From: Phytophthora quininea
Lineage: Eukaryota > Oomycota > Peronosporomycetes > Peronosporales > Peronosporaceae
Reading direction: 5' to 3'
Length of the DNA stretch: 64,000 nt
Assembly: GCA_011947345.1 (NCBI GenBank)
Contig: JAAVTG010000843.1
Coordinates: 1 to 64,000 of the forward strand
Positions within the stretch are counted from its first letter, which is position 1. Every line of letters begins with the position of its first letter. Of the stretch, positions 57,950 to 64,000 are shown piece after piece. The notes beneath the pieces were generated by a model. The model was not told where the DNA came from and did no database searches. It was given only the letters and a program-made list of their open reading frames with translations. A program made the position numbers and the translations under genes.

Positions 57950-58085
57950 GTCCTATACGCTCGTGCCTTGATCTTGTAGACCCATTTTCTGTGCAGGAGC
58001 TTCCCGTCTCGAGGCTTCATCACCAAACCCCAAGTCTAATTTCTCTCAAACGACACCTTCATGGCTTCTCGCCCTTGTAGGCATG
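57950..58085 (-). pseudogene. Decayed Copia reverse-transcriptase fragment
   Basis: Minus-strand translation gives EAMKVSFE, then VMKPRDGKLLHRKWVYKIKA, the start of the Copia RVT_2 domain (equivalent to ...GTKWVFKIK...). Stops interrupt it and the rest of pol is missing. It is unlike the young element at 19498-24809 and represents an older insertion. Confidence 0.6.
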
Positions 58086-59250
58086 CCGAAATTTTGACGT
58101 ATCTTTATTGCTCTCAGCGGCACGAAATACATAACAGTTAGTACATAAAGCAGCCAGGCAGTAAATATCGTGAGAAACAGTAGCAGATGCTGTTTTTCCT
58201 ACAAACACTGTCCACGGTCGCTACGATCCAGCGAGCACTGTTAGACACGAGGAACAAGATCATCTCCAGCGTCATGGGTGAGGCACAATGGCGTTCATGG
58301 CAAAACAGCACGAAAGCTACTGAAAACCCAATCTACCACGTTGGAGGTGAGCGGAATTGCAGCCAGCAGCCCATACGCAGCTTGTGCAGCATCCACCTTT
58401 CTTCCTTCTTTATGTGCGGGCGATGCGAAACCTAGGCTTTGCAGGGTGATCCTTCGAATAAGACAGTATCGAAGGAAACTCGGATTTTTACTGCGGGATG
58501 TCCGTGAGGTTTTAGTAAGATGCCACGCAAACTATATAATGGAGTATTATTCCTCCCGAAATCAAATGTTTGTAAAAGAATGGCATGGTAGATGTCTGGT
58601 GAGTATATTAACGATGATGTTTCACGTTGAATAAACAAACAAGGTGACAGGACATTTGAAAGTTCTCTAATTCCGGTCGCCGAAATTAAATGTACTGACG
58701 CTAATTCTATTTTCGGTCAACCAGAAATATGTATTTTGTGACTTGACAGAGAGCGTACATGCATTTTATAGCTCACGTTTGCCAGGACAAATAACCGCAA
58801 ATCGCAGATCCGACATCCTAGGAGAATGACACGGATGGAGTCACAGCAATCCTTGGGTTATTTAACGAAGAGCCTCTGGTGCAAGATATAGGGTCTGTAG
58901 ACATGTAATCCGCGTCAAAGGCTTGGTGCCTTGCACCATGGAGAGGAAGTTATATATGTTACCGTGATTGACTTGCACACTACATGTCCTCGTGCTTTTG
59001 CTGCTACCTGATTCTCCTAGGCCTTATGTTCGAATTGATTTATGTCGCGCTCGAGGCATATCGCCACCATTCCAACATGTATCCCCCAACTAGTTGTAGC
59101 ACCAAGTGCGGCCGTTCGAGCTGAGTGATCCAACTGAAGCTGAGACACGCAACAATTTGGCGTTCTTCTTCATCGACCATGACAAGCCGATCCTCCGCAG
59201 CAATGCGACTAGAATAAAGCAAAACTGAAGGTATTGACCGAGATGAGCCT

Positions 59251-59265
59251 TGTAACGGGGTTACA
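59251..59265. repeat. TGTAAC(GGG)GTTACA palindrome, possible LTR end
   Basis: Perfect 6-bp inverted repeat around GGG. Many oomycete Gypsy LTRs begin with a TGTAACGGGG-like sequence, so this may be the edge of a decayed or solo LTR. No partner was found. Confidence 0.3.
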
Positions 59266-60196
59266 TCAAAGTCATAACCGCGCATTGACTTTGAGGTGAC
59301 GCAAACTCTTTACCGTGTATAGAGTTTAACTCTGTAGCCCACCGATATTTCTTAAATTAACTATATTATATAATTTAGTATATACAAAGATCAGATAACA
59401 ATTCAATTCAGTTCTATTTTTGCAGGTAATTGGTGTTGTCTTTATTTTATGGGATGCTGACTCTGCGAGTCCTACTTACGGGACTGCATTTGGTTCTTTT
59501 ATGTAACCGAAGGGTAGGAGCCTAAAGACACCGACTCGGGGAGTCTTCCTTACGTCTTCCTCTGTGCACGTACACTGCTGCGCAGCCCTGCTGTTAATCT
59601 CGTGGATCGGGTGGAACAAAACATTCGGTCCATGTTAAGATAATCTTCTTTAGGCCCATTCCGGGGTCCGGGTCCGCAAGGGTCCAGAAAGATATATAAA
59701 CAAAACTATAGTTGATCGAGTAATGAACGTATTACAAACGAAGCCGGTAATGCAATACCATTAGCCAAACGACCATTGGAGACCGTCATCCTAAGCCACA
59801 ACCATCGCCAGCGCCCCACTGACGAGAAGAAAAGGGTGTAGCACCGCCGTCTACCGCACAAACCATAAAGCGAGTCCAGAACCGGAGCCAGTGCTCAAAA
59901 TGATCACACAGCAGCGAGCAAGTCCAGAACAGTCCACCATCTAGCCGATCTCCTAGAACGTTGCTTCAGATGGAGAAACACAGACAGAAAACGCTTGCAG
60001 ACCTTGTTGCACTTATTACAAGCGAAGATTTCTGTTGAAATCGGCTTCAAATTGAGAAGGTATACTCCAAGTTACGAAAAAGAATGGAGTTATATTTCAA
60101 ACGCAAATTTTCGCTAGACTTCGCCATTTAACGTGCCGATCCAATCATGGTATTTAGAAATGCTTGCAACGATGTTGCAGCCTACAAAACCGATGA

Positions 60197-61026
60197 GTGG
60201 CTACCGATTACTACGCAGCATATGTTGGCCTGACTCAAAAGGACAGTATCGTGGAATACATTGGAAATGCCCAATGTTTTATTGACGAGGGGATCACCTC
60301 CTTTGCAGACCAAATAGTATCCATGCTTTCTATTGCCTACGTATCTAAAGCGGAGTTTCCGAGTAGTCATGTATATGTGGGAACACATGAAATGTGGATA
60401 TAATCAAATAGCCGATGTACGTTGATCACGGTCGATCAATCGCATATCTCCCGCCATTGCGCTCGAGAGCGTTTAAGATTTGGGTTATATTCAAGACTAT
60501 GGAGGACGCAAGAGCAATTCGAGTCGGGAATTCTTCAGACTCGATAAACCAGATGCTAAACAATCTGAGTAGCCTGGTCGTCGTTCAGCGACCAGGTGAC
60601 GTGGTGTATGTTAACAATTTAATTTATCACTCCGTGATAATTGGCTACTTGCCCCGAACGAAGGATAGAGACAAATGGGCCGCTATCGGTGGCAATGTAG
60701 TCATCCTTGGAGATTATTTTCGGGTAAGTCACCGCTACGCTACATATGCTGCCATAGATGCACCCAAAAATTCTAAAATGGTGTGGAAGCGAATTTTACC
60801 AGCTTACGCAGCGATGAATGGGAGAGTTTGGAATCGCAAGGCGTTTGAGCAAGAAAAAATGTTTTACGCCAAGCTTCAGGAAGACCCTACTTTTTATGTG
60901 CGAAGCAGAGCATCTAGAGCCCGAATTGAGAAGAAGAATAAACGTAGACGCAAAAAAATTGTTGTAGTTGAAGATAATTTCGATTCTATGGCTACTGGCG
61001 CCTTACAGATTGTTTTCGGTAGTTGA
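60197..61026 (+). pseudogene. JmjC-domain-like protein, probably degenerate
   Basis: Two adjoining plus-strand frames. The first (60197-60403) contains FPSSHVYVGTHEMWI, like the first part of a JmjC barrel. The second (60415-61026) continues with LPPLRSRAFKIWVIF, then VVVQRPGDVVYVNNLIYHSVII, the classic second half of a JmjC domain in which the His (YHSV) is the last iron ligand. It ends in a strongly basic tail (EKKNKRRRKKIVVVED). JmjC proteins are 2-oxoglutarate-dependent hydroxylases/demethylases. The expected H-x-D/E iron motif is not clearly present (THEM in its place), so catalysis is doubtful. The frames do not join by one base addition alone. Flanked by repeat-rich DNA, it is plausibly transposon-derived. 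Confidence 0.5.
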
Positions 61027-61499
61027 TAGCCTTAAAAGAACGGACGATAATTTCATAAACAAAACACCATGTATCTTGGTAACTCTATTCTTAACAAGAA
61101 AATTGTCATACGATATGAAAACTGCAATTGCCATTCTCCTCGTTGTATGACATCTAAACGAATTGACAAATGTGTGAATATAAAATATAAAATTGAGTTG
61201 GTCAAACCCAAATTGGCAACTGGGAGTCAAATCTTTTCAATTATCCCCATTAGCAAGTATATCATATAGTGTCTCGAGCAATACGAGTTTCACACCTCTT
61301 GAAATTATTATCTTCTTCTGTCACAACCAACCTTACACAGCATCAATCAGTTATTGAAATTAAAATCGTTAAAGTTTTTGAAAACGGGGTCAAATTGTTG
61401 CTAAAATGCTACTAAATTATTTAAAATACTATTGATTTCTAGTGCTCACAAGAATCTTGTTCTGCAGTAGAAGATAAATAGACAGCTTAGGATAAACTT

Positions 61500-62400
61500 T
61501 TCATCCAACGGTATAAGTGTTCAGTTTTTTCATCTACTCGGCAAGTTCTGCCATAGATCAATCTGCCATCATGCGAGCTCATGAGGCCTTCTGGTACTTT
61601 GTCGAGGTAAATGGATCCAAAACGATCAAGATTATATGCGCGGTCGCAAGTTTCTTCATTCCAGTAACAGGTACAACGCCGATTCGAAGTTTCTGCGTCG
61701 AAAAGCAGGCGTCAACCTTCATCGTCGATGGCTACAGCTTTCGGAGATAGACCGTATGACGCGAACGAAGGCCTATTCCTGTAGTGATGCTCAATTCGAC
61801 TCGTCCGGTATAATAGATGGACGACGTTGTGGTTGGGCACAGAGAGAAGTGGATGTCAAGCCCATTGTGTAGTCCGATTCATCTTCCGTGACCACGCAAT
61901 CTGCAGAAATAATCAACCCAGACACTCCGATTCGAGACGAGTTACGCAAAGCGCGATAAAGTTATCACCGTATCGTCGTGGATGAAGAACTGATGCGAGT
62001 GCAAAATTTGCACAACCAAGGCAACATGGATGGAGCTCTATCAGCTCTGATTAAGAGTGTGGAGAATTGCGTCGAGATGTCATGAATGATCCATGAGAGA
62101 CAACCAGCGGTCAAGCTGATGGAGGCTTTATATCAATTGGAAAATCGATGTCATTTCTCTTCGCAGCCGTGGCTGGCATGATTAGATTCGGTCCAGACAG
62201 CTATGAAGATCCAGAGGACATACGTGCGAAGTGTTCGTGAACGCCAGAATTAAGGCGGCAAAAAAATGTGTTCAAGGAGAGAGTAGAGGTGTTGATGGCT
62301 CAAATGCGAAATCGTAACAGCACTAACGCTCGAGATCAATCAATACTGAGCGCAACGTCCCGATGGTTTGGAAGCATTGATGGATTTGCCTCACCATGAA
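61500..62400 (+). pseudogene. Decayed plus-strand coding region, unidentified
   Basis: Fragments in changing frames: MRAHEAFWYFVEVNGS, RYNADSKFLRRKAGVNLHRRW, LQLSEIDRMTRTKAY (61560-61760) and later GKSMSFLFAAVAGMIRFGPD plus SYEDPEDIRAK (62130-62240). Arg/Trp-rich spacing of the first part is reminiscent of IQ-type helices, but this is weak. Too many stops to model a gene. Confidence 0.3.
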
Positions 62401-62584
62401 ATGCAAAGTAGAGGTTAGAGAAAATTGTGCTTTGATATTCAATAGCTTTTTTCTACGTCGAGAATTTTTTATTGCTCTCTATCCCCGTAGTAGTTACTCG
62501 GTTTGTTTTGGTAATACTGTTGGGGAATCCAATCCATCACAATCTACTGTTATCTCTGCGATTCAATGTTGTAGAAACAGCTAG

Positions 62585-63895
62585 TCAATCTACCTCCCGT
62601 CCCCCACCATCCGCAACTCGAAATGCCATTCCAACTGGATCTTTTAGACGATCCAGAGAGTTCAAAAGCGCCTGACCCACGACATCCCAGTCAGCGTGGC
62701 TAGCGACAGAGACCATCGACTGGACAAATGCGTCTTCATCAAGTGCAGGATCAAAGTCGCTCCAAAACTCGCTGAAGAACCGAAGTACCAACAACGGGTC
62801 TCCAATATCGACAAGAAGCTGGCACATTCCCCGATAGAACACTGCTGGATAATATTTGTCTTTGTCCTTGTCCTTATCATCTTCATCCCTCTCCTCCTCA
62901 GAATCAAACTCACCGGGAGGAGGACTCTTTGAGAACCGACAGAAGGTGTTGTTTGCAATCGAATCCACGAACTTGCTCAGCGTCGGAGCATCAACCGAAC
63001 TTTGGCGGTTCAAAACATCAACTGCAGCCGCAATGCTGATGTGATTCAACGCAGTTTTAACAGCCGTGGATGTTGGCCACGCAGCAATAGCAAAGCGCGA
63101 GTAAATGGTGTCCCGAGTTCCCGACTCCTTGCCGAGAAAACCTTCGTATGTGCTGGTCCCATGCGGTCTCCACATTCGAGAGATTTTCTTGGATGGATTC
63201 AAGAAGTTAAACTTCACAGTCGGCGAGTAAATCTGCGCGAGTTTCGTTCCGCTCATGGAATACCACACCACCGCCTCACCCTGGCTAAAAACTTCGTCGC
63301 CAAAAAAGTCAAGTTCGTGTGCGAGTTGCGCAACAAAGAAGGTTAATTTCTTGGCAGCGTTGGCTTCCTCCAATGCGTGAAGTCTCGCTTGATCAACCCC
63401 TTTCAAAGCGCCGGATCCCATCTCGCTAATACTCTTTTCCGTGTATTGGTGGGCAAGAAGCAGTGCAAAAGAGTCGTCGTCTTGCTTCATGCCATCAATG
63501 GCAGCAGCTAACTTCCCGCTCAGTAGCTGATCCGTATCCCTACGCATGTGATCCATCGTCGACGGCAAGCAGACCGAGTACACCAACACCAGACGGAAAC
63601 CTTTCGTCACTTGTTCGAGAGAGCGCTCGGCATCAGTATAGTGTACGGCGTAGTGCGGAAGAAATGAAGCTGTGCCGTCCTTCTTGCCGAAATCGTGGCG
63701 GTACAGCGTCTCCGAATTGCGATACACCACCAAATCCCCACCTTCGTGTAAACTTGGTGGTTGAACCACCAGCGTGGCGATCATGCCGTCCTCCTTCTCA
63801 GTATCCTTGTGCTTGTCGAAATGACCTCCTTCTCCATACACGAGGAGCCTGTACAGCTTGCACGTCGACGGGATATCCTTGTGCTCTGCCGTCAC
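62585..63895 (-). CDS. 2-oxoglutarate/Fe(II) oxygenase (prolyl-4-hydroxylase-like), 5' end unresolved
   Basis: Long unbroken frame with a P4Hc-type double-stranded beta-helix near its N-terminus. GGHFDKHKDTEKEDG supplies the H-x-D iron ligands. VVQPPSLHEGGDLVVY follows, the distal His is in LPHYAVHYTDAERSL, and the 2OG-binding Arg is in KGFRLVLVYSVC. The remaining 300 residues are of unknown fold, with an acidic DEDDKDKDKDK stretch near the C-terminus. Stop at 62585. No ATG exists in frame before the HxD motif: reading upstream from 63895 meets a TGA at about 63899-63904, and the frame before it (LSPRRASFDFRLSE) looks coding. So the true start probably lies further upstream, across a missing base, a short intron or a real stop, perhaps beyond the window edge. 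Family members hydroxylate proteins or are cargo of giant viruses and TEs; the substrate here is unknown. Confidence 0.8.
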   Translation of the reverse strand: MTAEHKDIPSTCKLYRLLVYGEGGHFDKHKDTEKEDGMIATLVVQPPSLHEGGDLVVYRNSETLYRHDFGKKDGTASFLPHYAVHYTDAERSLEQVTKGFRLVLVYSVCLPSTMDHMRRDTDQLLSGKLAAAIDGMKQDDDSFALLLAHQYTEKSISEMGSGALKGVDQARLHALEEANAAKKLTFFVAQLAHELDFFGDEVFSQGEAVVWYSMSGTKLAQIYSPTVKFNFLNPSKKISRMWRPHGTSTYEGFLGKESGTRDTIYSRFAIAAWPTSTAVKTALNHISIAAAVDVLNRQSSVDAPTLSKFVDSIANNTFCRFSKSPPPGEFDSEEERDEDDKDKDKDKYYPAVFYRGMCQLLVDIGDPLLVLRFFSEFWSDFDPALDEDAFVQSMVSVASHADWDVVGQALLNSLDRLKDPVGMAFRVADGGGREVD

Positions 63896-64000
63896 GTCCC
63901 ATCATTCACTCAATCGAAAGTCAAAACTTGCCCTTCTTGGAGAAAGATGAAGGTCAGTTCTGAGTTTGCCATGCGTTTGCTTCATCTTCTCGTGCTGTTG

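Larger units (their letters stand above)
57001..60180. other. AT-rich repeat graveyard
   Basis: About 3.2 kb with no intact gene and a clear drop in GC content. Contents that I can name: a Copia RT remnant (57950-58085), a TGTAAC/GTTACA palindrome (59251-59265), and a segment at 59458-59560 with two GACTC/GAGTC hairpins that looks LTR-like. The rest is unassigned. Confidence 0.5.

Noticed and set aside
58187..58634. Plus-strand frames of 80-118 codons in the AT-rich region
   Set aside because: No domain or consistent coding composition; likely chance or deeply decayed repeat.
61140..61280. Possible tRNA gene
   Set aside because: I looked for A and B box sequences and a cloverleaf here and elsewhere in the AT-rich part and found none that fold convincingly by eye.

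Overview
This window is oomycete nuclear DNA, most likely from Phytophthora or a close relative. Three things suggest this. It holds a flagellar dynein heavy chain, a secreted multi-Kazal inhibitor and S/T-rich, membrane-anchored GH17 glucanases. Its introns are sparse and short (about 40-90 nt, GT-AG). It also has Copia and piggyBac elements and TE-like chromatin-modifier genes.

Layout. 1-18.4 kb is gene-dense: the N-terminal half of an axonemal dynein heavy chain (-), a small HTH protein (-), a secreted two-domain Kazal protein (-), a WD-repeat protein (+), a CaMK-type kinase (+), and an interleaved family of three GH17 glucanases (-) and two arrestin-fold proteins (+). The arrestin/GH17 convergent pair has been duplicated. 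19.5-24.8 kb is a complete Copia retrotransposon (-) with 214-bp LTRs, a half-tRNA-iMet primer site and a 5-bp target duplication. 25-30.5 kb holds a multi-exon gene of unknown function (-) and a piggyBac-type transposase gene (+).

30.6-51.9 kb is the most striking part. Two inverted arms of about 1.82 kb, almost identical, enclose a 15.8-kb satellite array of about 87 units in two lengths (183 and 181 bp), plus a gene fusing a SANT/MYB-like domain to a DOT1-type methyltransferase. I know no named element with this structure. It could be a giant inverted-repeat transposon or a palindromic satellite island.

52-64 kb is mixed: a C2H2-RING-zinc-ribbon gene (+), an in-frame chimera of a Lon protease fragment with a dynein AAA1-AAA2 fragment (-), a long AT-rich repeat graveyard with a Copia remnant, a JmjC-like fragment (+), decayed coding DNA, and a 2OG-Fe(II) oxygenase (-) near the right edge.

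A general caution: at least 25 reading-frame breaks occur in otherwise well conserved genes. Nearly all are repaired by adding one base, often in a homopolymer. This looks like a deletion-biased sequencing error, so I describe those loci as genes with breaks rather than pseudogenes, except where domain content is truly rearranged.
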